DNA of 64,000 nucleotides, from the NCBI GenBank assembly GCA_024235735.1, contig JACKLU010000012.1:1-64000 (forward strand). The letters run 5' to 3'. Below the pieces are notes generated by a model that made no database searches, was not told where the DNA came from, and worked only from the letters and a program-made list of their open reading frames with translations. Source of the stretch: Burkholderiales bacterium (GTDB lineage: Bacteria > Pseudomonadota > Gammaproteobacteria > Burkholderiales > Nitrosomonadaceae). Positions within the stretch are counted from its first letter, which is position 1. The number at the start of each line of letters is the position of its first letter. Shown here in pieces: positions 8,982-17,151 of this stretch. A program made the position numbers and the translations under genes.

Positions 8982-9386
8982 AAAAAAAGAATTGGCGGTC
9001 TTTGTCATTTGTCAAAGCATAAAAACCGAAAAAAATATAAAAGCTAAACTTAAACTACATGATGTCTTGGAATTTTCACCTAAAAGAATTGACCACATAG
9101 GGCGTACAGGAATCGCGGCGTTCTGTATAATGCCTATTTTAGCTGATTAGAATGACAAACAATTTGAAAAGTCATGGAATTTAACCCTGATCTCGCGTAG
9201 TAACGTAGTGACTTTCTACAGCAAGGGTGCATTTTAAAATAATCATTTTTGAAAAAACTTCATAAAACTCTAAGGAAATTCTGTTTTTAACGCCAGTCCT
9301 GCCCTGGGAACAAACAACAGCCAGGATAATTGGGCGACAATATAACAGTTAAATTTGAATACGATAAACTGAAAAGGTGTGTTGAA
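8982..9386. other. Divergent intergenic region between efflux and copper operons
   Basis: About 400 bp without a supported gene. It must hold the promoters for the efflux operon (leftward) and the multicopper oxidase operon (rightward). TATAAT at 9126-9131 is a possible -10 for the rightward operon, but its -35 (CGTACA, 17 bp upstream) is poor. No CueR-like or CopR-like operator was recognised by eye. Confidence 0.4.
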
Positions 9387-11111
9387 ATGCCAATACGTTA
9401 TTTTATGGCCATTTTCGCTTGCTGCGGGGTATTTACCGCAACAAGCGTACAAGCGTCTCTGAAATTGCCTGAAACTGTAAAAGTCGATCCCGCAGCATTA
9501 GAATTTGAACCCATGTGTGACCCCAAGATACCCGCATCGTGGCGCAAGGCCCAAGTCATCGAGGGTGTTCAGATTGAAGCTTCGGAACACTGCAGTCCGG
9601 ACAATCCCCATTTAATCGCTGCCGTTGTCAAGGGAACCAACAATATCTCCATGAATACGTTGATGGAAACCGGCCTGTCACCCGACACCGTTATCAAAAC
9701 CGACGATATCGATGGCGATGGCGATCCTGACCGCATCACCATCAAGCTTGAAGTGATTGAACTTAATGGACGGACGCCCGATTTCGAAGGCTTGGTGCCC
9801 CAATTTGAAATCGCACCCGGCATAACACCCGGCGCATGGGTTTTTGCACCAAAAACCAGTGGCATGTCAACCGAAAACTTCGAAAGTCTTCGCGCCAATT
9901 ATCTATTACGTTTGCCTTCACCGGTAATCCGGGTCGAGGTCGGCGACATTGTTCGGATTGTTGTGGAGAATACGCATTATTTCCCGCACACCATCCACTT
10001 GCATGGCGTGGATCATCCTTTCTCCCATCATGAATATAACGGCGGCAAGTATGGCAATGACGGCGTTCCGCAAACCAGCGAACTTGACTTGATGCCAGGC
10101 CAGAGCCGTGTCTATGAATTTCAGGCGCGCCAGCCCGGAACCATGTTTTATCATTGTCATGTCCAAACGCACACGCATCTGGCCATGGGACTGGCCGGCA
10201 TGATTGTCGTCGAAGAAAATCGCCCGAATAACTGGCTGCAGACATTGAATATCGGTGGCGGCAAGGTGCGTCATCCCTCTGTAGCCGTTAAAGAACACTA
10301 TGATCAGGAATACGATCTTCAGTATCACGCAATGGACAAAGAACTGTCCCAGATCATACAGAAATATAATGATCCTAGACTGATCGCACGTGAAATGAAC
10401 CGCAGATATGATCTGACCGACGCAACCGAAGACTATTATACTTTGAACGGTCTATCGTTTCCCTATACGTTGCGAGAGTCCATGATTATTGCCGAGCCGG
10501 ATCAAAAAATTAAACTAAGGATGCTGAACAGCGGCGGTGAATTTATTGCAGTACACACGCATGGCCACAAAGCCACGATTACGCATTACGACGGCGTGGA
10601 ACAAAACCCGGCCGCGCGAATCACCCGTGATGTGTTTGATATGGCTCCCGCGCAACGCCTCGATCTGCTGTTAAACACCACCAATGACGGATTGCATAAT
10701 TATGGTGAAGGTGCATGGCTTTTCCACGATCATCGTGAAAAAGGCATAACGACCGACGGCATGAGCGAAGGTGGCAGCATGAGCATGATCACCTACAAAT
10801 CCTACCTTGATGAAATCGGCATGCCTGTTGTCGCGCATGGCATTGACTTATCCATCTACTTCACCAAGGAATACTATCAGAGAAGACTACCCATCTGGCA
10901 ACATCTGGATGAAGCCGGCACTTTAGGTGCGCCAGGCGTACGTTCAGGCTTCAATCCTGAAACAAAAACCTCCATGATAAACTTAATCGGCGGATTTATA
11001 GTCGGTCTTCTGATCTACCTACTGATTACCCGAAGGCAAAACGCTTCAGCAGCCATGGCCAGTGTAGCAGCCAAAATTAAAGGTTTAAAAGGAGGCAAGG
11101 CAAATGGTTAA
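9387..11111 (+). CDS. Membrane-anchored multicopper oxidase, type 1 copper in first cupredoxin domain
   Basis: A predicted periplasmic multicopper oxidase held by a C-terminal helix. I chose ATG 9387 (574 residues): it follows AAAAGG and opens a signal peptide ending near TSVQA; an in-frame ATG at 9330 lacks such features. After an N-terminal extension of about 140 residues with an EF-hand-like loop (DIDGDGDPD, about 107-115), domain 1 has HLHG (204-207) and HCHVQTHTHLAM (256-267), the full type-1/type-3 ligand set. Domain 2 has HTHGH (390-394) and HDH (447-449) with no Cys, so type-3 but no type-1 copper. A membrane helix (about 530-548) and a short basic tail end the protein. The layout resembles type C two-domain oxidases such as the N. 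europaea blue copper oxidase, but is much longer. It overlaps the next gene by 8 bp. The substrate is unknown. Confidence 0.85.
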   Translation: MPIRYFMAIFACCGVFTATSVQASLKLPETVKVDPAALEFEPMCDPKIPASWRKAQVIEGVQIEASEHCSPDNPHLIAAVVKGTNNISMNTLMETGLSPDTVIKTDDIDGDGDPDRITIKLEVIELNGRTPDFEGLVPQFEIAPGITPGAWVFAPKTSGMSTENFESLRANYLLRLPSPVIRVEVGDIVRIVVENTHYFPHTIHLHGVDHPFSHHEYNGGKYGNDGVPQTSELDLMPGQSRVYEFQARQPGTMFYHCHVQTHTHLAMGLAGMIVVEENRPNNWLQTLNIGGGKVRHPSVAVKEHYDQEYDLQYHAMDKELSQIIQKYNDPRLIAREMNRRYDLTDATEDYYTLNGLSFPYTLRESMIIAEPDQKIKLRMLNSGGEFIAVHTHGHKATITHYDGVEQNPAARITRDVFDMAPAQRLDLLLNTTNDGLHNYGEGAWLFHDHREKGITTDGMSEGGSMSMITYKSYLDEIGMPVVAHGIDLSIYFTKEYYQRRLPIWQHLDEAGTLGAPGVRSGFNPETKTSMINLIGGFIVGLLIYLLITRRQNASAAMASVAAKIKGLKGGKANG

Positions 11112-12123
11112 GTATTTATTCATTGCACTGATCGGCTTGTCCGTAACGGGTGCGACGGCATTGGCCCAGAACAGTACTGATCACAGCAATCATGATAAAG
11201 ATCATAGCGGGCATTCTGCTCACGATCACGCCAATCATGATCATGCCTCGGACGATCATTCGCATGACCACTCAGAACATGACACGGATCACAGCGGCCA
11301 CGACCATGATCACGATGATCATAGCAGCATGGATCATGGACATGATCACCCCATGGACGCGCCCGGGGAGCATGGCATGCTGCACCACGACCATGATCAT
11401 ACCGATCACCACGCGCATGGCGAGCATCACCATCATGGTGACGGCCATATCATGGACCATGAAGGCACCCACATCATGGGGCAAAATTTTGACAAACTGC
11501 CAAGCAGTTGCAGCAGCATTTCAGAAGATATCGAAATCACCGTACGTGCGGGCAGAAAGTATGCCAAAAAATTCCCGGGCACGGCCTTCGCTTTTGATCA
11601 GCAGGAGTGGCGCGTCAAGCCATGCTCCAGGATTACCTGGCATTTTGTCAATGAAGACAAAGTTCGCCATCAATTCATGATGCACGGGCTGCCGCGCTAT
11701 CTGTATCATCTCGGCATGTTTCACCTTGAAAACACAGGTCCAAGAACAGTGACCGGTACTATGATTGTGCCGGCGGCAGACGAAACCTATTTGGTGCACT
11801 GCGATATTGCCCAGCATATGGAAAAGGGCATGAAAGCACAACTTGTGGTTGGAAAAGGCGGAGAAAATCTGCCAAGTATCCCCGGATTGACACCTTATGT
11901 TCTCAACGATGTTTATGAAGCCGAAGATCTTCCGAAAGTATCTGACAAAGCCAATACCGGCGGCAAGAATGCAAAACCAATCATGCAACAGATAACAGAC
12001 TTCTTTAATGATAATGTACCCATTTCGGGGCTGGCTTTGACTGGATTACTACTGGGTTTCATCTGCGCACCACTTTTTGCAAGAATGATTGCACTGAGAA
12101 AAAAAGAATCTTCTAACGCATAA
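11104..12123 (+). CDS. Membrane-anchored cupredoxin with His/Asp-rich metal-binding arm
   Basis: A 339-residue exported protein: signal peptide to AlaGln (21-22), then a low-complexity arm (about 23-125) with 35 His mixed with Asp, Ser and Gly. A cupredoxin domain (about 135-250) follows, with type-1 copper ligands H189 (VRHQF), C233, H238 and M243 (CDIAQHMEKGM). A linker and a C-terminal membrane helix (about 307-325) end in a basic tail. ATG 11104 overlaps the end of the oxidase gene, with GGAGG (11090s) in front, so the two are translationally coupled. The inferred role is copper binding and electron or copper transfer to the oxidase next door. I do not recognise a characterised homologue with this arm. 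Confidence is high for cupredoxin, low for role. Confidence 0.82.
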   Translation: MVKYLFIALIGLSVTGATALAQNSTDHSNHDKDHSGHSAHDHANHDHASDDHSHDHSEHDTDHSGHDHDHDDHSSMDHGHDHPMDAPGEHGMLHHDHDHTDHHAHGEHHHHGDGHIMDHEGTHIMGQNFDKLPSSCSSISEDIEITVRAGRKYAKKFPGTAFAFDQQEWRVKPCSRITWHFVNEDKVRHQFMMHGLPRYLYHLGMFHLENTGPRTVTGTMIVPAADETYLVHCDIAQHMEKGMKAQLVVGKGGENLPSIPGLTPYVLNDVYEAEDLPKVSDKANTGGKNAKPIMQQITDFFNDNVPISGLALTGLLLGFICAPLFARMIALRKKESSNA

Positions 12124-12153
12124 CCATTCTGATTTAAACAATCCCGACCAATC

Positions 12154-12192
12154 AACCGCCGGGCTGCCAAGAATCATAGCAGCCCGGCGGTT
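12154..12192 (+). terminator. Rho-independent terminator of the copper operon
   Basis: A 14 bp perfect stem (12154-12167 with 12179-12192; core CCGCCGGGCTGC) and an 11 nt loop are followed by CTTTTTATTT. It lies 31 bp after the cupredoxin stop codon. Confidence 0.9.
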
Positions 12193-12310
12193 CTTTTTAT
12201 TTGATGAAACCATACCTACGCGCTCGAATAAAAGCTCACGTTGTTCAACACCCCCCCTTCTTCACAAGTAATCTCGCAAAACCGCCACATGAATACAGCT
12301 ACTCAAAAAT

Positions 12311-12335
12311 ATAGTTGACTAAATCAATCGGGAAT
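12311..12335 (+). promoter_or_regulatory. IscR type-1 binding site 1, overlapping the iscR promoter
   Basis: The 25 bases ATAGTTGAC...GGGAAT match 23 of 25 positions of the known IscR type-1 consensus (ATASYYGACTRWWWYAGTCRRSTAT), which binds [2Fe-2S]-IscR. The site contains TTGACT (12315-12320), and TATAGT (12338-12343) lies 17 bp downstream: a near-ideal sigma-70 promoter. Bound holo-IscR would block RNA polymerase, giving feedback on iscR and probably on suf. Confidence 0.85.
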
Positions 12336-12338
12336 TGT

Positions 12339-12363
12339 ATAGTTGACAAAAATAATCAAGTAT
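12339..12363 (+). promoter_or_regulatory. IscR type-1 binding site 2
   Basis: A second, tandem 25-mer (ATAGTTGACAAAA...AAGTAT) also matches 23 of 25 consensus positions. It starts 28 bp after site 1 and covers the -10 and start region of the promoter. Two sites in tandem predict tight repression when Fe-S clusters are plentiful. Confidence 0.82.
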
Positions 12364-12442
12364 TCCTTACAACAAGTAATGCTTTTATTATTTCAACAAA
12401 CCCAATTCCACAGAGAGCACTTTGAACCAAGGAGTAATAAAT

Positions 12443-12907
12443 ATGAGACTCACAACGAAAGGAAGATTTGCAGTTACTGCGCTTTTGGATCTTGCCATGC
12501 AACAAAGCACCAGCCCGGTAACACTAGCGGACATCAGTCAACGTCAGAAAATTTCTTTATCTTATCTTGAACAGCTTTTTGCAAAACTGCGACAATCCCA
12601 GCTCGTGGACAGTGTACGCGGACCAGGAGGTGGTTACTGTCTGGCTAAAGGGCTGGACGAAGTATCGGTAGCTGATATTATTCTTGCTGTTGATGAACCG
12701 ATTGATGCGACACAGTGCGGTGGTAAAGAAAACTGTCACAACGACAGCAAATGCATGACGCACGATTTATGGGCCAAACTGAATGATCTTATTTTCGACT
12801 ACCTGGGCGGTGTGACGCTTAAAGAGCTTGTTGATAATCAAACAATACAACCGCAAGACGACAGCATCGTTCCGCTTTTTGATATGCGCAGGTCCAAAAC
12901 TGCATAA
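12443..12907 (+). CDS. iscR: Rrf2-family Fe-S cluster regulator IscR
   Basis: A transcription factor that senses cellular [2Fe-2S] status. I chose ATG 12443, which follows AAGGAG and starts MRLTTKGRFAVTALL as in E. coli IscR; an ATG seven codons earlier lacks support. The 154 residues have the winged helix near the N-terminus (SLSYLEQLFAKL, RGPGGGY) and the three cluster cysteines in QCGGKENCHNDSKCMTHDLW. It is first in the suf region and lies behind two type-1 sites, which implies autorepression. The spacing of 234 bp to sufA leaves room for a second promoter. Confidence 0.95.
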   Translation: MRLTTKGRFAVTALLDLAMQQSTSPVTLADISQRQKISLSYLEQLFAKLRQSQLVDSVRGPGGGYCLAKGLDEVSVADIILAVDEPIDATQCGGKENCHNDSKCMTHDLWAKLNDLIFDYLGGVTLKELVDNQTIQPQDDSIVPLFDMRRSKTA

Positions 12908-13141
12908 TAAAAAAATAATAATCTGGCTTCGTTCCACTTTTTTCATTATTGATTATTGAAGGTTGTGTTTTTTGTTGATTAGATAGGTATTCGAACAATT
13001 TGGGTTACGGCAGGTCAAAAATTCTGTTTCACCCGCTCGACATTTCTATAAATTAAAAATCTAAGCTCAAAACGTACTATCGACACCATCATTACAAATG
13101 CATCATTACCTGTATGTATCATGGCATTTAACGGTGAAAAT

Positions 13142-13480
13142 ATGATGACAATCACTTTAACTGAGAAAGCTGCAAAACATGTTCAACAACAACTCGCAAA
13201 ACGCGGAAACGGTATTGCTTTACGCGTTGGCATCAAGAAATCCGGCTGTTCGGGTTTTGCATATACTTATAACTTTGCAGATGAAATTAATTCGCACGAT
13301 CGACTTTTTGCTTCACACGACGTACAAGTCGTGGTTGATGAAAAGGACCTGCCATTTTTGAATGGTGCATTGATCGATTTCACCCAGGAAGGTCTTAGCA
13401 GCTTTTTCAAGCTCAACAATCCCAATATTGATAACACTTGTGGCTGCGGCGAAAGCTTCAGTCTGAAAGATTCCCAATAA
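13142..13480 (+). CDS. sufA: HesB/IscA-type Fe-S carrier SufA
   Basis: An A-type carrier that takes Fe-S clusters from the SufBCD scaffold to apo-proteins. The three conserved cysteines are visible: one in KKSGCSGFAY and the C-terminal CGC in NTCGCGESF. I preferred ATG 13142 (behind GGTGAAA) to the one at 13121; both give plausible short N-termini. About 112 residues is normal. ErpA or IscA identity cannot be excluded, but the context before sufB favours SufA. Confidence 0.88.
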   Translation: MMTITLTEKAAKHVQQQLAKRGNGIALRVGIKKSGCSGFAYTYNFADEINSHDRLFASHDVQVVVDEKDLPFLNGALIDFTQEGLSSFFKLNNPNIDNTCGCGESFSLKDSQ

Positions 13481-13603
13481 GAAAACTTCTTCAGTTTGTT
13501 AATAAACTGATACTGAATCAACTATAAAAGAATCCTGTTTACAATTTCAACAATAATAAATTCGTCACACATTGCAGGAAAGATTTAAAAAGGACTAATT
13601 TCG

Positions 13604-15040
13604 ATGAGTGCTGCACTGCAGAATCTGGTTAATCAACCTTATAAACATGGTTTCGTAACGAATATCGAATCCTATGTTGCCCCCAAAGGACTCAATGAAG
13701 AGACTATTCGTCTCATTTCAGCAAAAAAAGACGAGCCTGAATGGCTTCTTAATTTTCGTCTGGAAGCTTTTCAAAAATGGCTCACCATGACGGAACCGCA
13801 CTGGCAGAATGTCAAATTTCCTAAAATTGACTATCAGGCCATCAGTTATTACGCGGCCCCAAAACCGAAAAACAAACTGGCCAGCATGGACGAAGTCGAT
13901 CCGGAGCTGTTGCGCACGTTTGAAAAGCTTGGCGTGCCGATGCATGAACGCGCGGCGCTTGCCGGTGTTGCCGTCGATGTAATTTTTGACAGCGTTTCCG
14001 TTGCAACAACTTATAAAGAGAAACTGGCTGAAGTCGGTATTATTTTCTGCTCGATTTCCGAAGCGGTGCATAATCATCCGGAATTGGTCAGGCAATACCT
14101 GGGTTCGGTCGTGCCCGTTGGCGACAATTTTTTTGCTGCTCTGAATTCCGCTGTTTTTACCGATGGCTCTTTCTGCTACATCCCCAAAGGCGTTAAATGC
14201 CCGATGGATTTGTCGACCTATTTCCGGATCAATACGCAAGACTCTGGACAGTTTGAGCGCACACTGATTATTGCCGAGGAAGGTGCATCGGTTTCATACC
14301 TTGAAGGTTGCACCGCGCCACAATTTGACACCAACCAATTGCATGCCGCCGTTGTTGAGCTTGTCGCACTGGATCATGCCGACATCAAATACTCGACAGT
14401 GCAGAACTGGTATGCCGGTGATGAAAACGGCATTGGCGGTATTTATAACTTCGTCACCAAGCGCGGCCTCGCCAAGGGCGTAAACTCCAGAATTTCATGG
14501 ACTCAAGTTGAAACAGGCTCCGCCATCACCTGGAAATATCCCTCCTGCATATTACGTGGTGACAATTCCATCGGCGAATTTTACTCGGTTGCGGTAACCA
14601 ATCACCATCAGCAAGCAGACACCGGCACCAAAATGATACATATCGGTAAAAATACCCGCAGCACGATTATCAGCAAAGGTATCTCAGCCGGTAAATCCAA
14701 CAGCAGCTATCGCGGACTCGTGCGTATTGCGCCGACAGCCGAGAATGCCCGCAATTTCTCGCAATGCGACTCCATGCTGGTCGGTGATCAATCCGGTGCG
14801 CACACCTTCCCCTATATTCAGGTGCGCAATAACAGTGCAAAAGTGGAACACGAGGCATCAACTTCCAAAATTGGCGAAGATCAGCTGTTTTACCTTGCAC
14901 AGCGAGGCATCGATGCGGAAGAAGCGGTATCCATGATTGTCAATGGATTCTGTAAGGAAGTATTCCAGCAATTGCCGATGGAATTTGCAGTAGAAGCCAC
15001 AAAATTACTCAGCTTTAAATTAGAGAACAGTGTCGGATGA
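13604..15040 (+). CDS. sufB: Fe-S assembly scaffold protein SufB
   Basis: The core beta-helix subunit of the SufB-C-D scaffold on which Fe-S clusters form. The 478 residues have the family's usual size. Hallmarks seen include SFCYIPKGVKCPMDLS, SVSYLEGCTAPQ and the C-terminal region DQLFYLAQRGIDAEEAV. The start follows AAAGGA. Its stop overlaps the sufC start by 4 bp (ATGA), as expected for subunits made together. Confidence 0.97.
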   Translation: MSAALQNLVNQPYKHGFVTNIESYVAPKGLNEETIRLISAKKDEPEWLLNFRLEAFQKWLTMTEPHWQNVKFPKIDYQAISYYAAPKPKNKLASMDEVDPELLRTFEKLGVPMHERAALAGVAVDVIFDSVSVATTYKEKLAEVGIIFCSISEAVHNHPELVRQYLGSVVPVGDNFFAALNSAVFTDGSFCYIPKGVKCPMDLSTYFRINTQDSGQFERTLIIAEEGASVSYLEGCTAPQFDTNQLHAAVVELVALDHADIKYSTVQNWYAGDENGIGGIYNFVTKRGLAKGVNSRISWTQVETGSAITWKYPSCILRGDNSIGEFYSVAVTNHHQQADTGTKMIHIGKNTRSTIISKGISAGKSNSSYRGLVRIAPTAENARNFSQCDSMLVGDQSGAHTFPYIQVRNNSAKVEHEASTSKIGEDQLFYLAQRGIDAEEAVSMIVNGFCKEVFQQLPMEFAVEATKLLSFKLENSVG

Positions 15041-15831
15041 ACATCAATCAAAACCCAATCATTTTAAACGTCGATAACCTGCACGCCAGCATTCAGGACA
15101 CCGAAATCCTGAAAGGAATCAATCTCACCGTGAGAAGCGGCGAGATTCACGCCATCATGGGCTTGAACGGCTCCGGAAAAAGCACTTTTGCTAAAGTCCT
15201 CGCCGGTCACCCGGATTATCATGTCACGCAAGGCAGCATTCAATACGAGCAGCAGGATTTACTGGAATTAAGCGCGGAAGAACGCGCGCAGGCGGGCGTA
15301 TTTCTGGCATTCCAATACCCGATCGAAATTCCGGGCGTCGCCAACAGCCAGTTTTTGCGGCTAGCCTACAATACCGTGCAAGCCAAACGCGGCAAAGAAG
15401 AACTCGACCCGCTCGAATTCGACGATTTCGTCCGCGAGAAAATGAAACTGCTGGAAATGAAACCCGACTTTCTCGATCGCAGCGTCAATGAAGGTTTCTC
15501 CGGCGGCGAAAAAAAACGCAATGAAATCCTTCAAATGGCTTTACTGGAACCTAAACTCGGTATTCTGGACGAGACGGATTCAGGGCTCGATATTGACGCA
15601 CTCAAGATCGTGGCGAAAGGCGTGAACCATCTCCATAACACGGGTAATGCCATCATTCTGATTACGCATTATCAGCGCCTGCTTGATCACATCGTTCCTG
15701 ATTTTGTTCATGTCATGGAAGCCGGACGGATCATCAAAACAGGCGGCAAGGAACTGGCGCTTGAACTCGAAACACATGGCTACGACTGGATTCACAACGA
15801 CCAGAAACGCGCGGCGGGAGCATCCACATGA
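15037..15831 (+). CDS. sufC: Fe-S assembly ATPase SufC
   Basis: The ABC-type ATPase that drives conformational change in SufB-D during cluster assembly. In 264 residues: Walker A GLNGSGKST, the SufC Q-loop region (LAFQYPIEIPGV), signature FSGGEKKRNEI and Walker B LGILDETDSGLD. It overlaps sufB by 4 bp and sufD by 4 bp, so the three are translationally coupled. Confidence 0.97.
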   Translation: MNINQNPIILNVDNLHASIQDTEILKGINLTVRSGEIHAIMGLNGSGKSTFAKVLAGHPDYHVTQGSIQYEQQDLLELSAEERAQAGVFLAFQYPIEIPGVANSQFLRLAYNTVQAKRGKEELDPLEFDDFVREKMKLLEMKPDFLDRSVNEGFSGGEKKRNEILQMALLEPKLGILDETDSGLDIDALKIVAKGVNHLHNTGNAIILITHYQRLLDHIVPDFVHVMEAGRIIKTGGKELALELETHGYDWIHNDQKRAAGAST

Positions 15832-17147
15832 GCGAAACAATGGCCAACGATTATCTCGACTGCCTGTTAAACGCATTACCAGCCGATTCATGGAATTCGG
15901 GTGCGCAGGATAGGCTGGACTGGTTGCGGCGCTTGCGCAATGAAGCGATTGACCAGGCGGGCCGGTTAAGATTTCCAACGGTAAAGGATGAGGAATGGCG
16001 GTTTACCGATGTGTCGCCGCTGGCAAAATTACCCTATAAGCCTGCACAGAAAACCAGTGCATTGCGTTTGTCCGATATTCAGCCTTTCTGTATCGCCGAA
16101 TCCGCGCATCGTCTGGTGTTTGTAGACGGTTTCTTCTCACCTGATCTGTCCCGGCTCAGTAAAGATAATCAGTTTATCATTGGCAATTTGGCAGCACCGA
16201 CGCTGACCAAAACACCGCTGGCCGAAGCGCATCTGGGACAGCATGTTCAATTCCGGGATAATTTTTTCGCCGCACTGAATACCGCGTTCTTACAGGATGG
16301 CGCACTGATCGTGTTGCCCGAAAATTGCGCCGTCAGCGCACCCATCCATCTGCTGTTCATTGCCACACAGGAGCAAACAACCCAGTATCCACGCTGCCTG
16401 TTGATCGGTGAACGCAATAGTCAGGCAACGGTGATCGAGGATTATGTCGCCCTGGGCGCGAACGCCTATATCACCAATTCAGTGGCGGAATTCAGCCTCG
16501 CGGACAACGCGCAGATCAATCATATCCGTGTTCAGCGCGAAAGCGGCAGCGCGTTTCATCTCGCCAGCAGTGCGGTAGCGCTGGAACAGGACAGTCAGTA
16601 CCGGTCTGTCAGCATTACCCTGGGCGCACTGATTTCCCGCTTTAATCTCGATGTTGAATTCAACGCGCAAGCCGCGGAATGCACGATAGACGGACTGGCA
16701 ATGATTGCCGGCAGGCAACTGGCGGATACGCACACCCGCATTGATCACGCAAAACCGCACTGCACCAGTCATCAACAGCACAAATGCATTGTTGATGACA
16801 GCTCGCATGCGGTCTTTAACGGCAAGATCATTGTACGCCCGCACGCGCAGCGCACGAATTCATCACAGTCAAGCCGCAATCTGCTGCTGAGCGGCAAGGC
16901 GCAAATTGACACAAAGCCGCAACTTGAAATTTTTGCCGATGATGTGAAATGCGCGCATGGCGCGACCGTGGGGCAACTCGACAATGAAGAAATTTTCTAT
17001 CTGAAAAGCCGTGGTTTAAACGAATTGATCGCGCGCAACCTGCTGACTTACGCATTCGGCGCTGAAGTTCTTGACCGCATACCCGTGCCTTCACTCAAAC
17101 ACACGCTCGAGCAGGCCATTCTCAATAAAACGACACAAAACAGTTAA
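15828..17147 (+). CDS. sufD: Fe-S assembly protein SufD
   Basis: SufB paralogue and partner in the SufBC2D complex, needed for iron entry. In 439 residues the N-terminal helical part (EWRFTDVSPLAKLPY) precedes the beta-helix, and the C-terminal segment AHGATVGQLDNEEIFYLKSR carries the family's conserved core. Overlaps sufC by 4 bp; sufS follows after 4 bp. Confidence 0.96.
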   Translation: MSETMANDYLDCLLNALPADSWNSGAQDRLDWLRRLRNEAIDQAGRLRFPTVKDEEWRFTDVSPLAKLPYKPAQKTSALRLSDIQPFCIAESAHRLVFVDGFFSPDLSRLSKDNQFIIGNLAAPTLTKTPLAEAHLGQHVQFRDNFFAALNTAFLQDGALIVLPENCAVSAPIHLLFIATQEQTTQYPRCLLIGERNSQATVIEDYVALGANAYITNSVAEFSLADNAQINHIRVQRESGSAFHLASSAVALEQDSQYRSVSITLGALISRFNLDVEFNAQAAECTIDGLAMIAGRQLADTHTRIDHAKPHCTSHQQHKCIVDDSSHAVFNGKIIVRPHAQRTNSSQSSRNLLLSGKAQIDTKPQLEIFADDVKCAHGATVGQLDNEEIFYLKSRGLNELIARNLLTYAFGAEVLDRIPVPSLKHTLEQAILNKTTQNS

Positions 17148-17151
17148 CACT

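Noticed and set aside
4648..9008. RND operon as a heavy-metal (CzcA/CusA) pump linked to the copper genes
   Set aside because: Length, N-terminus and TM4/TM10 motifs fit the HAE1 drug type; no metal-binding Met/His pattern was seen, and the operon is divergent from the copper genes.
9126..9131. TATAAT as the confirmed promoter of the copper operon
   Set aside because: The -35 matches only 3 of 6 and the distance to the gene is about 255 bp; kept only as a candidate.
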